Part shown: one piece after another, positions 15,029 through 25,365 of the stretch | Position numbering within the stretch: position 1 is the stretch's first letter | How the letters are laid out: every line of letters begins with the position of its first letter | NCBI RefSeq assembly: GCF_000744815.1 | Contig: NZ_JQMQ01000005.1 | Coordinates: forward strand, 442,055 to 506,054 | Reading direction: 5' to 3' | Source of the DNA: Phaeacidiphilus oryzae TH49 | GTDB taxonomy: Bacteria > Actinomycetota > Actinomycetes > Streptomycetales > Streptomycetaceae | DNA: 64,000 nucleotides | Notes under the pieces: generated by a model | The model's database searches: none | Told to the model about the DNA's origin: nothing | The model's input: the letters and a program-made list of their open reading frames with translations, nothing else | Translations under genes and position numbers: made by a program

Positions 15029-15577
15029 TCATCCCGGGGAGCGCAGGCCCGCGACGGCGATCTCCAGACCCAGGCCGCGGCGGGCGGGGGGCAGCCGGCC
15101 CTCGGCGGCCAGCACCCCGGAGAGGATGGCGTGCAGCTCGGCGGCGGTGACGTCGCGGCGGACGCCCCCGGCCCGCTGGGCGGCCGCGAGGAGGGACTCC
15201 AGGGCGGCGGCGAGGCGGGCGGCGGAGGCCTCGCCCTCGGTGCCGAAGGTCCCGTCCAGCGCGGAGGCGAGCGCGAGGTTGTCCCGGGCGGAGTCGGTCA
15301 GCTCGGCGAGGAAGGCGAAGAAGTCCCCGACCGGGTCGGCGCCGTCGAACTCGGCCGCGCGGTCCGCCAGCCGGTCGAGGCGATCCGCGATCACCGCCGT
15401 CACCAGGGCCTCCTTGGTCGGGAAGTGGCGATGGACGGTGCCGGCGCCGACACCGGCCCGCTCGGCCACGGCGTCCAGCGGGACGTCGACCCCGTCGTGG
15501 GCGAAGGCCTCACGGGCCGCGGCCAGGATCCGTGCCCGATTGCGGAGCGCGTCCGCGCGGGGGGCCCGTGGAGCCAT
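15029..15577 (-). CDS. TetR-family transcriptional regulator
   Basis: This 182-residue repressor has the TetR helix-turn-helix at residues 12-55 (RARILAAAREAFAHDGVDVPLDAVAERAGVGAGTVHRHFPTKEAL region). The C-terminal ligand domain resembles the TetR_C SCO1712-like group (FFAFLAELTDSARDNLALA, ELHAILSGVLAAE). The ATG is preceded by GGAGGG seven bases upstream. It is divergent from the NAD(P)H-binding protein gene across an 83-base region that holds two matching palindromes flanking overlapping -10 boxes, so it very probably represses both itself and its neighbour. The inducing ligand is unknown. Confidence 0.92.
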   Translation of the reverse strand: MAPRAPRADALRNRARILAAAREAFAHDGVDVPLDAVAERAGVGAGTVHRHFPTKEALVTAVIADRLDRLADRAAEFDGADPVGDFFAFLAELTDSARDNLALASALDGTFGTEGEASAARLAAALESLLAAAQRAGGVRRDVTAAELHAILSGVLAAEGRLPPARRGLGLEIAVAGLRSPG

Positions 15578-15594
15578 CTTCTTTCCCTCCCTGT

Positions 15595-15643
15595 TAAGCG
15601 GGGCGCGCGCCCCGTATAGTAACCGGGGTCATCGCCCCGCTTA
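15595..15643. promoter_or_regulatory. Divergent promoter with paired operators for the TetR regulator
   Basis: An 11-bp perfect inverted repeat (TAAGCGGGGCG and CGCCCCGCTTA) brackets the region. Inside are two related palindromes, CGGGGCGCGCGCCCCG (15599-15614) and CGGGGTCATCGCCCCG (15624-15639), with centres 25 bp apart. Between them is GTATAGTAAC, which contains TATAGT on the plus strand and TACTAT on the minus strand, both good -10 boxes. Repressor bound at the palindromes would cover both promoters. Confidence 0.75.
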
Positions 15644-15660
15644 CAGTCTAGGAGTAGCGG

Positions 15661-16533
15661 ATGACCATCGCAGTCACCGGCGGCAACGGCGCGTTCGGAT
15701 CGGCCGTGCTCGCCCATCTCCGCCACCGCACCGATGAGAGGCTCGTGGCCACCGTGCGGGACGTCGCCGGGTCGGCGGCCCACCCGCCGCGCCACGAGGA
15801 CGTCGCCTACCGGTTCGGCGACTTCGACGACCCGGCGGCCCTGCGGACGGCCCTCGCGGACGTGGACACCGTCCTGCTGAACGCCACCTTCTTCGGCCCC
15901 GACCCCGGCCTGCGGCTGCCCCGGGTCACCGCCGCCGTCGGCGCGGCCGCGGACGCCGGGGTCCGCCGGATCGTCCTCACCAGCTGGCCCGATCTGCCCA
16001 ATGCCACAGTGCCGGTCGTCCAGGACTACCACCGCCTGGAGGCGGCAGTGCGGGAGGCCGGGCCGGACTGGACCGTCCTCCGGCTCAGTGCGGGCATCGC
16101 CGACGCGATCGCCCGGGACGTGGTGTGGGGCCGGAGCAGCGGAGAGGTGGTGGCGCCCGCGGCGGGCGCCCGGGCCACCCCGGCCGCCGCCGACGACCTC
16201 GGCGACGCGGCCGCGGCCGTCCTCGCGGAGCCGGAGCGGCACCGCGGCCGGATCCTCGAACTGACCGGCCCGGACGCGATCGGCTGGGAGGAGGTGGCGA
16301 AGGCGGCGGGCGTACCGTTCCGCGCCGTCGGCGAGGAGGAGTACCTCCGCCATGTGCGGGAGAGGTTCGGCGTCCCCGAGTCGACCGCCCGGCAGCTGGT
16401 GGAGCTCTACAGAGACTTCCGGGGCCCGTGGGGCAGCACCCCGACGGCCACCCTCACCGAGCTGACCGGGCGGCCGGCACTGCCCGCGATCGAGGCGGTG
16501 CGGCAGCGGGTGGCAGCCTTCCCGGCCGGCTGA
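15661..16533 (+). CDS. NmrA/QOR2-like NAD(P)H-binding oxidoreductase
   Basis: This 290-residue protein is an atypical short-chain dehydrogenase. It starts directly with the nucleotide-binding loop (TIAVTGGNGAFGSAVLAHL) and continues with the NmrA-like layout: RFGDFDDPAALRTAL, DVDTVLLNATFF, and VRRIVLTSWPDLPN. A helical C-terminus follows (LRHVRERFGVPESTARQLVELYRDF). Such proteins are NAD(P)H sensors or quinone and small-molecule reductases. The ATG has AGGAG seven bases upstream. Its expression is probably controlled by the divergent TetR through the operator at 15595-15643. It stands alone before the beta-oxidation gene. Confidence 0.88.
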   Translation: MTIAVTGGNGAFGSAVLAHLRHRTDERLVATVRDVAGSAAHPPRHEDVAYRFGDFDDPAALRTALADVDTVLLNATFFGPDPGLRLPRVTAAVGAAADAGVRRIVLTSWPDLPNATVPVVQDYHRLEAAVREAGPDWTVLRLSAGIADAIARDVVWGRSSGEVVAPAAGARATPAAADDLGDAAAAVLAEPERHRGRILELTGPDAIGWEEVAKAAGVPFRAVGEEEYLRHVRERFGVPESTARQLVELYRDFRGPWGSTPTATLTELTGRPALPAIEAVRQRVAAFPAG

Positions 16534-16613
16534 GCGCCGCAGCCGGGCGGCCCGCCCCCCCGGAACCGGTCCGGCCTTGACCCGCGGGTGGTCGAGGCGG
16601 ATTACTGAACCGC

Positions 16614-18728
<2,115 letters not shown>

Positions 18729-18752
18729 ACCCGGGCTTCGGCGGCGCACCCC

Positions 18753-18801
18753 TTGCCTGCCTCGTTGGTTCATTAGTAAAGTAAGGAACCAACGAGGCAG
18801 G
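18753..18801 (+). promoter_or_regulatory. Promoter and operator of the GntR-ABC cassette
   Basis: A 16-bp perfect inverted repeat, CCTGCCTCGTTGGTTC (18756-18771) and GAACCAACGAGGCAGG (18786-18801), encloses 14 bases. The promoter is embedded in it: -35 TTGCCT at 18753-18758 and -10 TAAAGT at 18777-18782 with 18-base spacing. The right arm ends nine bases before the ATG of the GntR gene. This is the likely binding site of that regulator. Confidence 0.8.
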
Positions 18802-18810
18802 GGAGGGTCG

Positions 18811-19203
18811 ATGTCGCAGTTGGATGGCGGTTCGCCGATCTTCGTCCAGATCGCGGACGAGCTTGCGAACCAGATCGCCGACGGGAGTGTCGGGGAGGGG
18901 GAACGGGTCGCGTCCAGCAATGAGCTGGCGGCGTACTACCGGGTGAATCCGGCGACGGCCGCGCGCGGGCTGACCGTGCTGCTGGACGAGGGGCTGGTGG
19001 AGAAGCGGCGGGGGGTCGGGATGTTCGTCGCGCCCGGGGCGCGGGAGAAGCTGGTGCGCGCCCGGCGGCAGCGGTTCACCGAGCGGTATGTGCGGCCGCT
19101 GGTGGTCGAGGCGGCGCGGCTCGGGATCCGGCGGGAGGAACTCCTCGGGATCGTCCGCGAGGAGCAGGACTCGGCCGAGGTCACGACGGGGGCGAAGGCG
19201 TGA
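18811..19203 (+). CDS. GntR-family regulator, YtrA subfamily
   Basis: This 130-residue protein has the GntR winged helix at residues 8-75 (PIFVQIADELANQIADGSV, VASSNELAAYYRVNPATAARGLTVL) followed by only a short dimerisation tail of about 50 residues. That small size defines the YtrA subfamily, which usually controls an adjacent ABC transporter. The ATG has GGGGAGGG upstream. The stop overlaps the GTG of the ABC ATPase gene (GTGA), so the three-gene cassette is one operon. The 16-bp inverted repeat just upstream gives a direct autoregulation site. The signal sensed is not apparent. Confidence 0.93.
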   Translation: MSQLDGGSPIFVQIADELANQIADGSVGEGERVASSNELAAYYRVNPATAARGLTVLLDEGLVEKRRGVGMFVAPGAREKLVRARRQRFTERYVRPLVVEAARLGIRREELLGIVREEQDSAEVTTGAKA

Positions 19204-20105
19204 CGCCGCCGACGGTCGCCCTCGACGGGGTCGAGCGCCGCTACCGCGACCACCAGGCCCTGGCCGGCGTCGGATTCGAGCTCGACGGGCCCTGCGTCGC
19301 CGGACTCCTCGGCCGCAACGGCGCCGGGAAGACCACACTGCTGCGGCTGCTCTCCGGCCAGGAGTTCGCCACCGCCGGGCGGGTGCGGGTCTTCGGCGAC
19401 GATCCCCGGGAGAGCGGCGCCGCACTGCGCCGTACGGTGCTGATCCGGGAGGACCAGACCTACCCCGACCTGCGGGTGCGGCAGGCGGTCCGGGCCGCCG
19501 CACTGCTCTACCCGAACTGGGACGAGAAGCTGGCCGGCACCCTGCTGGACGCGTACGAGCTGCCGCCGTGCCGGCAGGTCAAGAAGCTCTCCCGCGGGAT
19601 GCGGACCGCCCTCGGCATCGTCATCGGGCTGGCCGCCCGCGCCGAGCTCACCCTCTTCGACGAGCCGTACTCGGGCCTGGACGCGGTCGCCCGCACCTTC
19701 TTCTACGACCAGCTGCTGGCCGACTACGCCGCCCATCCGCGCTGCATCCTCCTCTCCACCCACCTCATCGACGAGGCCGCCGACCTCCTGGAGCGGGTGC
19801 TGGTGCTGGACCGCGGCCGGCTGGTCCTCGACGCGCCCGCCGACGACCTGCGCGGCAGCGCCACCGCCGTGTCCGGCCCGGCCGACGGGGTGGAACGGTT
19901 CGTCGCCGGGCGGACCACGCTGAGCCGGCGCGCGATCGGCGCCCGGGCCAGCGTGGTGATGGCCGGCCGGCTGGACGAGCGGGACCGCGAGCTCGCCGGC
20001 CACCTGCGGCTGCGGCTGGAGCCGGTCACCCTCCAGCAGCTCGCCGTGTACGCGGCCGAGCGGGCCGACGACCCGTCCGGACTCCTGACAGCGAGGGCCT
20101 CCTGA
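19200..20105 (+). CDS. ABC transporter ATP-binding protein (YtrB-like)
   Basis: This 301-residue ATPase has Walker A LLGRNGAGKTT near residue 40, the signature KKLSRGMR near 130, Walker B LTLFDEPYSG near 155 and the switch His in LLSTHLIDEA near 185. The 100-residue C-terminal tail beyond the ATPase is typical of drug- or lipid-exporting YtrB/CcmA-like subunits. Its partner is the membrane protein encoded next, with the stop and start codons overlapping (TGATG). The cassette most likely exports a toxic or cell-envelope compound. Transported substrate is unknown. Confidence 0.93.
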   Translation: MTPPTVALDGVERRYRDHQALAGVGFELDGPCVAGLLGRNGAGKTTLLRLLSGQEFATAGRVRVFGDDPRESGAALRRTVLIREDQTYPDLRVRQAVRAAALLYPNWDEKLAGTLLDAYELPPCRQVKKLSRGMRTALGIVIGLAARAELTLFDEPYSGLDAVARTFFYDQLLADYAAHPRCILLSTHLIDEAADLLERVLVLDRGRLVLDAPADDLRGSATAVSGPADGVERFVAGRTTLSRRAIGARASVVMAGRLDERDRELAGHLRLRLEPVTLQQLAVYAAERADDPSGLLTARAS

Positions 20106-20803
20106 TGCGTTCCACTTCTGTCGTCCCGGTCGTGCGCTATCTGCTCCTGGACCGCTTCACCTATCTGGTGCTGCCCTGGGAGTGGGCCGGATTCGGGTTC
20201 GTCCTCGACGCGGTGATCCTGCGGCTCACCCCGGCCGGCGACGGCGGCCAGCGCTGGGTGGGCGGGCTGGCCGCGGCGTTCCTGGTGGTCTTCGTCATCG
20301 GCCTGCAGTCGGTGGCCAAGGCGCTGCCGTTCGCGATGGCCCTCGGCGTCGGCCGGCGTACCTACCACCTCGCCGCCGGGGCGGTGGCGGTCGGGCTCGG
20401 GGTGTGCTTCGGGCTGGTCGTCACCCTCGGCCGGCTGGTCGAACGGGCCACCGGCGGCTGGGGGTTGCGGATGGCGTACTTCCGCGTCCCGTTCCTCCTG
20501 GACGGGCCCTGGTACCTCGCCTGGCTCACCGCCTCGGTCTCCTTCGTCCTCCTCTTCGCCTACGGCATGGCGTACGGGTTGGTGCACCGCCGGGCCGGGC
20601 TGACCGGGACGATGATCTTCGGGGCGGGGCAGCTCGCGGTCCTGACGCTGGCCGCGGTCGTCACGACCTGGCTGCACGGCTGGGCGGACGTCGGCCGCTT
20701 CCTGACCGGTCTGACGGCCGCCGGGCTCACCGCCGTGCTGGCCGCGGTCGCCGCCCTCCTCCTCGCCGGAGGCTACGCCGGCATGCGGCGGCTGACGGTG
20801 TGA
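20105..20803 (+). CDS. ABC transporter membrane subunit of the GntR cassette
   Basis: This 232-residue protein has six hydrophobic segments (for example WEWAGFGFVLDAVILRL, WVGGLAAAFLVVFVIGL, LAAGAVAVGLGVCFGLVV, LTASVSFVLLFAYGMAYGL, and two near the C-terminus), which fits an ABC-2-type permease half. There is no close named family that I recognise. It is the last gene of the GntR-ATPase-permease operon, read through a TGATG overlap. It converges on the 2-oxoacid oxidoreductase operon, with a GC palindrome between them. It probably works as a dimer with two ATPase subunits. Confidence 0.85.
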   Translation: MRSTSVVPVVRYLLLDRFTYLVLPWEWAGFGFVLDAVILRLTPAGDGGQRWVGGLAAAFLVVFVIGLQSVAKALPFAMALGVGRRTYHLAAGAVAVGLGVCFGLVVTLGRLVERATGGWGLRMAYFRVPFLLDGPWYLAWLTASVSFVLLFAYGMAYGLVHRRAGLTGTMIFGAGQLAVLTLAAVVTTWLHGWADVGRFLTGLTAAGLTAVLAAVAALLLAGGYAGMRRLTV

Positions 20804-20818
20804 GCCCGCCCGGCGGGA

Positions 20819-20838
20819 GGCCGGGGCCGGCGCCGGCC
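20819..20838. terminator. Possible terminator palindrome between convergent operons
   Basis: GGCCGG and CCGGCC arms flank the segment, and a perfect 14-bp palindrome GGCCGGCGCCGGCC (20825-20838) lies inside. It lies between the ABC membrane gene stop and the stop of the minus-strand flavoprotein gene. No T tract is present. Confidence 0.4.
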
Positions 20839-20862
20839 GTGTTCTCGGCCGCCCTCGGCGCG

Positions 20863-22524
20863 CTACGCCCGCGGCTCCGGGATCATCTCGATCGCGCCGC
20901 AGGGGCATTCCTCGGCGCAGAGGCCGCAGCCCTTGCAGTAGTCGAGGTCGACCGAGAAGCCCCGGCCGGGGCCCAGCTTGCGGATGGCGTTGTCGGGGCA
21001 GACCGCGTAGCAGTTGTCGCACTCGAAGCAGTTGCCGCAGGAGAGGCAGCGCCGAGCCTCGTAGAGGGCGGTGCTCTCGTCCAGGCCCTGGGCGATCTCG
21101 TCGAAGGTGCCGGTGCGCCGGGCGAGTTCGAGCCGGGGCCGGACCGCGGCCGGGGCGTCCGAGTAGTACCAGGTGTTGAGGCGGTCGTACTCGGCCGGCG
21201 GCCGGTCCGCGGGGGCCGCCCGGTGCGGCACCGGCCCCGCCAGCCGCTCGTGGATGGCACGGGCGGCCCGCGCGCCGTGGCCCACGGCGTGGGCGGCGGT
21301 GCGCTCGCCGGGGATCATGTCGCCGCCGGCGAAGACGCCCGGCAGCCCGGTCCCGAGGTCCGCGCCGACCTGGAGGACCCCGTCCCGGACCGTGAGCCCG
21401 GCATCGTCGCCCAGCAGCGAGAGGTCGCTCTGCTGGCCGAGGGCGAGGATCACGCTGTCCGCCTCCAGCGTCTCCAACTCGCCGGTGGGCTGAGGGAATC
21501 CGGTCTCGTCGAGGGCCATCCGCTCGACGGTGATCCGGCCCTCGTCGGCGTGGGCGATGGTGGAGAGCCAGCGCATCCGCACGCCCTCCTCCAGCGCCTC
21601 CTCCAGCTCGCTGTCCTGGGCCGGCATCCGGTCCCTGGTCCTGCGGTAGACGACGACCGCGTCGCTCGCGCCGAGCCGGCGGGCCGTACGGGCGGCGTCC
21701 ATCGCGGTGTTGCCACCGCCGTAGACCGCGACCCGGCGGCCGAGCAGTGGGGGCTCGCCGTCGGCGGTGCTGTGCAGCAGGCGGACCGCGTCCAGGATCC
21801 GCGCGCTGTCCCCCGCCGGAAGGTACGCGCGGCGGCCGAGGCCGGCGCCGACGGCCAGGAAGACCGCGTCGTAGCCGCCGTCCTCCTGGCGGGCGGCGGC
21901 CAGGTCGGCGACCCGGTCGTCGGTGCGCAGCACGATGCCCAGGCCGAGCAGCCGCTCGATCTCGGCGTCCAGCACCACCCGGGGCAGCCGGTAGGCGGGG
22001 ATGCCGTAGCGGAGCATCCCGCCGGGGCGGTGCTCGGCCTCCCGGATCGTCACCTCATGGCCGAGCAGCCGCAGCTGGTAGGCGGCGGAGAGCCCGGCCG
22101 GACCGGAGCCGACCACCAGCACCCGCCGGCCGGAGTCCGGGCGGCTGGGCCGGGGCAGCTGCCAGCCGTGCCGGATGGCCTCGTCGCCGAGGAAGCGCTC
22201 GATCGAGGAGATCCCGACCGCCTGGTCGAGCCGCGCCCGGTTGCAGGCGGTCTCGCAGGGCCGGTAGCAGATCCGGCCGAGGACGGCGGGCAGCGGATCG
22301 GCGGTGGCCAGGATCCGCCAGGCGCGCTCGTAGTCCCCGCTCTCGGCGTGGTACAGCCACTGCTGGATGTCCTGCCCGGCCGGGCAGGCGCCGTTGCAGG
22401 GCGGCTGCAGGCTCACATAGCGCGGGCGCTCGGTGCGCCAGGCGCCGGTGAGGTTGGCGGTGCTGGAACCGGGCCCGAGGGTGGTGGCGAAGGGCAGCCG
22501 GCCGGGACGGGACGTGTCGGTCAT
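20863..22524 (-). CDS. GltD-like NAD(P)H flavoprotein fused to a 2x[4Fe-4S] ferredoxin (PorD-like) domain
   Basis: This 553-residue protein has three parts. Residues 40-115 form the Fer4_20 domain of glutamate-synthase small subunits (PPCNGACPAGQDIQ, CYRPCETACNRARLD). Residues 130-430 hold the FAD loop VVGSGPAGLSAAYQL and the NAD(P) loop YGGGNTAMDAARTARRLG. The last 80 residues bind two [4Fe-4S] clusters: CGNCFECDNCYAVCP and CKGCGLCAEECPCGAIE, the delta-subunit pattern of four-subunit 2-oxoacid:ferredoxin oxidoreductases. No separate delta gene exists in the operon. I infer that it links the oxidoreductase to the NAD(P)H pool. It is the last gene of the five-gene operon starting at 26052. Confidence 0.92.
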   Translation of the reverse strand: MTDTSRPGRLPFATTLGPGSSTANLTGAWRTERPRYVSLQPPCNGACPAGQDIQQWLYHAESGDYERAWRILATADPLPAVLGRICYRPCETACNRARLDQAVGISSIERFLGDEAIRHGWQLPRPSRPDSGRRVLVVGSGPAGLSAAYQLRLLGHEVTIREAEHRPGGMLRYGIPAYRLPRVVLDAEIERLLGLGIVLRTDDRVADLAAARQEDGGYDAVFLAVGAGLGRRAYLPAGDSARILDAVRLLHSTADGEPPLLGRRVAVYGGGNTAMDAARTARRLGASDAVVVYRRTRDRMPAQDSELEEALEEGVRMRWLSTIAHADEGRITVERMALDETGFPQPTGELETLEADSVILALGQQSDLSLLGDDAGLTVRDGVLQVGADLGTGLPGVFAGGDMIPGERTAAHAVGHGARAARAIHERLAGPVPHRAAPADRPPAEYDRLNTWYYSDAPAAVRPRLELARRTGTFDEIAQGLDESTALYEARRCLSCGNCFECDNCYAVCPDNAIRKLGPGRGFSVDLDYCKGCGLCAEECPCGAIEMIPEPRA

Positions 22525-22533
22525 GACGGCTCA

Positions 22534-23544
22534 TCAACTTCCTTGCGCGGCTTGCTCGTCAGGGTCCAGGAGGTGGTAGCGGACGATATTGCGGTCCGCG
22601 GCCTGCTGGATGCGGGCGATCACGTCGGGCCGCGGCTCCGGCTTGAAGAGGTGGGCGTAGCGGCGCTGCGGTCGCAGGTACTCCTCGACCGGGACCGGCC
22701 GCCGGATCCGCTCGACTCCGGTGATCTCGCCGTCCACGGCCTCGAAGACCGGGAAGACCCCGGACTCCACGGCCAGCCGGGCGATCCGGACCGCCTCCCC
22801 CGAGCCGGTCCCCCAGCCGAGCGGGCAGGGCGAGAGGACGTGGAGGTAGCGGGCGCCGTGGAGGTCCATCGCCCGGGCCGCCTTGGCCTCCAGATCGCGC
22901 AGTCCGGCCACGGTGGCGGTGGCCACGTACGGGATGCCGTGCGCCAGGGCGATCCGCGGCAGGTCCTTGCCCTGGCCGAAGGGGGCTCCGGGGTCCCCGC
23001 CGACCGGCAGGGTGGTGGCGGTGCGGGCGGCCGGCGGGGTGGCGCCGGAGCGCTGCACCCCGGTGTTCATGTAGGCCTGGTTGTCGTAGCAGACGTAGAG
23101 GACGTCGTCGTTGCGCTCGAACATGCCGGAGAGGCAGCCGAACCCGATGTCCACCGTGCCGCCGTCGCCGCCCTGGCCGATCACCCGCACCTCCGTGCGC
23201 CCCTGGGCCCGCAGCGCGGCGGCCACCCCGGCGGCCACCGCCGGAGCGTTGCCGAAGAGCGAGTGGAGCCACGGCAGCCGCCAGGCCGACTCCGGGTAGG
23301 GCGTGGAGAAGACCTCCAGGCAGCCGGTGGCGTTGACGGTGACGATCCGGCCGCCGGTGGCGCGTTCGGCGGCGTCCAGCACATAGCGGGCGGCCAGCGC
23401 CTCGCCGCAGCCGCGGCAGGCGCGGTGGCCCATGGTCAGGCTGTTCGGCCGGCCGGCCCTGGACTGCTCCGCCCGGCTCGCCGGGTCCAGCAGCCGGTTT
23501 CCGGCGGCGTAGCTGCCCACCTGGTAGAACCTGGTCCCGGTCAC
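22534..23544 (-). CDS. 2-oxoacid:ferredoxin oxidoreductase beta subunit (thiamine diphosphate-binding)
   Basis: This 336-residue subunit binds thiamine diphosphate and the proximal [4Fe-4S] cluster. All four cluster cysteines of the family are visible: Cys43 and Cys46 (CRGCGE), Cys75 (NATGC) and one in LSPCPLGWG. The thiamine diphosphate-Mg site is GQGGDGGTVDIG with YDNQAYMNTG. The enzyme makes acyl-CoA and CO2 from a 2-oxoacid while reducing ferredoxin, or the reverse. The start overlaps the alpha-subunit stop (ATGA). Pyruvate is the likeliest substrate from overall similarity, but other 2-oxoacids cannot be excluded. Confidence 0.94.
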   Translation of the reverse strand: MTGTRFYQVGSYAAGNRLLDPASRAEQSRAGRPNSLTMGHRACRGCGEALAARYVLDAAERATGGRIVTVNATGCLEVFSTPYPESAWRLPWLHSLFGNAPAVAAGVAAALRAQGRTEVRVIGQGGDGGTVDIGFGCLSGMFERNDDVLYVCYDNQAYMNTGVQRSGATPPAARTATTLPVGGDPGAPFGQGKDLPRIALAHGIPYVATATVAGLRDLEAKAARAMDLHGARYLHVLSPCPLGWGTGSGEAVRIARLAVESGVFPVFEAVDGEITGVERIRRPVPVEEYLRPQRRYAHLFKPEPRPDVIARIQQAADRNIVRYHLLDPDEQAAQGS

Positions 23545-24773
23545 GTCGCGCCCTCCTCGTCCGGCGCCTTCTCCAGCAGCCCCGACTCCCGTTCCACCAC
23601 GTCCCGTTCGAGATCGAGGAAGAGCAGTTCGGGCAGTCGCCCGGCGGTCGCGTCGGCCAGCATCCGGCAGAGCGACGCCTTGGTGATCGGCCGCCCGCCG
23701 AGGCCGGCGATCACGGTGCGGATCTCCGGCGGGTCGGGCAGCCCGTGCAGCGCGGCGGCCAGGTCGGCGCTGACGATCCCGCCCACGCCGGGGGCGAGCG
23801 CGCGTTCCAGCACCACCACCCGGCCCGCCCGGGCCAGCGCGAGACGCAGCGCCTCGGCCGGGAACGGCCGGTACAGGGTCAGCCCGAGCAAGCCCACCGG
23901 CAGCCCCTCTGCCCGCAGTTCGTCGACCGCGTCGGCCAGCGTGCCCAGCACGGAGCCCATGGCCAGCACGACGGTGCCGCCCGGTTCCAGGTGGGCTTCG
24001 CCGAGGACGGCGTGCGGGTCGCGGCCGAAGGCCGCCCGGAACTCCTCCGCCAGCCGGGGCAGTACGGTCAGCGCCCGCAGATGCCGGGTGTGGGCGAGAT
24101 AGCGGACCTCGGTGAAGGCCTCAGGACCGACCATCGCCCCGATGGTCATCGGCTGCTCCGGGGCCAGCAGCTGGGCCGGCCGGAAGGGCGGCAGGAAGGC
24201 GTCGACGGCCTCCTGTCCGGGGAGCTCGACCCGCTCGACGGCGTGGGTGAGGACGAAGCCGTCCATGCACACCATCACCGGCAGCGAGAGCTCCTCGGCC
24301 AGCCGGAAGGCCAGCGGGTGGAGGTCCACGGCCTGCTGGTTGTCCCGCGCGTAGAGCTGGATCCAGCCGGAGTCGCGCTGGGAGAGCGAGTCGCTGTGGT
24401 CGTTCCAGATGTTGATCGGCGCGCCCAGCGCCCGGTTGGCCACCGTCAGCACGATCGGCAGGCCGAGGCCGGAGGCGTTGAAGAGCGCCTCCGCCATGAA
24501 GAGCAGCCCCTGGCTGGCCGTCGCGGTGTAGGCCCGGGAGCCGGCCGCGGAGGCCCCGATGCACATCGACATGGCGGCGAACTCGGACTCCACGTTGACG
24601 TACTGACAGGGCGTCAGCTCACCGGTCCGGACCAGCCGGCTGACCTCCTCGACGATGTGGGTCTGCGGCGAGATCGGGTACGCGGCCACCACCTGCGGCC
24701 GGCAGGCGGCGACGGCCCGCGCCACGGCCTTGGACCCCTCGATCTGCTCGATCCGCTCAACTCGCGAAGCCAC
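23541..24773 (-). CDS. 2-oxoacid:ferredoxin oxidoreductase alpha subunit
   Basis: This 410-residue subunit has the pyrimidine-binding domain with AAYPISPQTHIVEE (compare YPITPST in pyruvate:ferredoxin oxidoreductases), NVESEFAAMSMCIGASAAGSR, and ATASQGLLFMAEALFNASG. The C-terminal half contains the transketolase-C-like domain (VLAMGSVLGTLADAVDELR). It completes the active site with the beta subunit. The GTG start at 24773 lies 17 bases inside the gamma gene, consistent with coupled translation. Length is normal for the separate alpha subunit of archaeal-type enzymes, as opposed to the single-chain bacterial type. Confidence 0.94.
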   Translation of the reverse strand: MASRVERIEQIEGSKAVARAVAACRPQVVAAYPISPQTHIVEEVSRLVRTGELTPCQYVNVESEFAAMSMCIGASAAGSRAYTATASQGLLFMAEALFNASGLGLPIVLTVANRALGAPINIWNDHSDSLSQRDSGWIQLYARDNQQAVDLHPLAFRLAEELSLPVMVCMDGFVLTHAVERVELPGQEAVDAFLPPFRPAQLLAPEQPMTIGAMVGPEAFTEVRYLAHTRHLRALTVLPRLAEEFRAAFGRDPHAVLGEAHLEPGGTVVLAMGSVLGTLADAVDELRAEGLPVGLLGLTLYRPFPAEALRLALARAGRVVVLERALAPGVGGIVSADLAAALHGLPDPPEIRTVIAGLGGRPITKASLCRMLADATAGRLPELLFLDLERDVVERESGLLEKAPDEEGAT

Positions 24774-25347
24774 CGCGGGCCTCCCCCACCCGTACCGCCG
24801 CGTGGTCGCGCCCGCGGGCCCGCTCGCGCACCCAGGCGTAGGCCTCCCGGGCCGCCGCCACGTTGCCCTCGAGCGCCGGCCCCTCGAACCGCTCCGAGAT
24901 CGCGGTGACCAGCGAGGCCAGCGAGACGCAGCCGGTCTGCGCGGAGAGCGCGCCCAGCAGCGCGGTGTTGGGCAGCGGCCGCCCCAGGCAGCGCAGGGCG
25001 ATCCGGCTGGCCGGCACCGCGACGCTCCGGTGGGCGGCGTCGGCCGGCGCGGACTCGCCGTCGATCAGCGCGCAGCCGTCCGGGCGCAGCCCGGCGAGGA
25101 CGTCCACCCGGCCGAGCAGCGTCGGGTCCTGGACGATCACCGCGTCCGGTTCGCTGACCGGCTCGCGGGAGCGGATCGGGCGCGCGTCGATCCGGCAGAA
25201 CGCGGCGACCGGTGCCCCGGTGCGCTCCGAGCCGAAGCTCGGGAACGCGAGGGCGTAGCGGCCGTCGTGGAAGGCCGCGATGGAGAGGAGATCGGCCGCG
25301 GTGACCGCGCCCTGCCCGCCTCTGCCGTGGATCCGCACCTCGAACAT
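24757..25347 (-). CDS. 2-oxoacid:ferredoxin oxidoreductase gamma subunit
   Basis: This 196-residue subunit starts with the family signature MFEVRIHGRGGQGAVTAADLL and has the AFPSFGSERTGAPVAAFCRI motif that contributes to coenzyme A and subunit contacts. LGRPLPNTALLGAL is another conserved block. It is the second gene of the operon, 18 bases after the flavodoxin stop, and its stop lies inside the alpha gene. Its presence as a separate gene confirms the heterotetrameric architecture with the delta domain supplied by the flavoprotein at 20863-22524. Confidence 0.94.
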   Translation of the reverse strand: MFEVRIHGRGGQGAVTAADLLSIAAFHDGRYALAFPSFGSERTGAPVAAFCRIDARPIRSREPVSEPDAVIVQDPTLLGRVDVLAGLRPDGCALIDGESAPADAAHRSVAVPASRIALRCLGRPLPNTALLGALSAQTGCVSLASLVTAISERFEGPALEGNVAAAREAYAWVRERARGRDHAAVRVGEARGGFAS

Positions 25348-25365
25348 CTCGCTCTCCCCGCCCTC

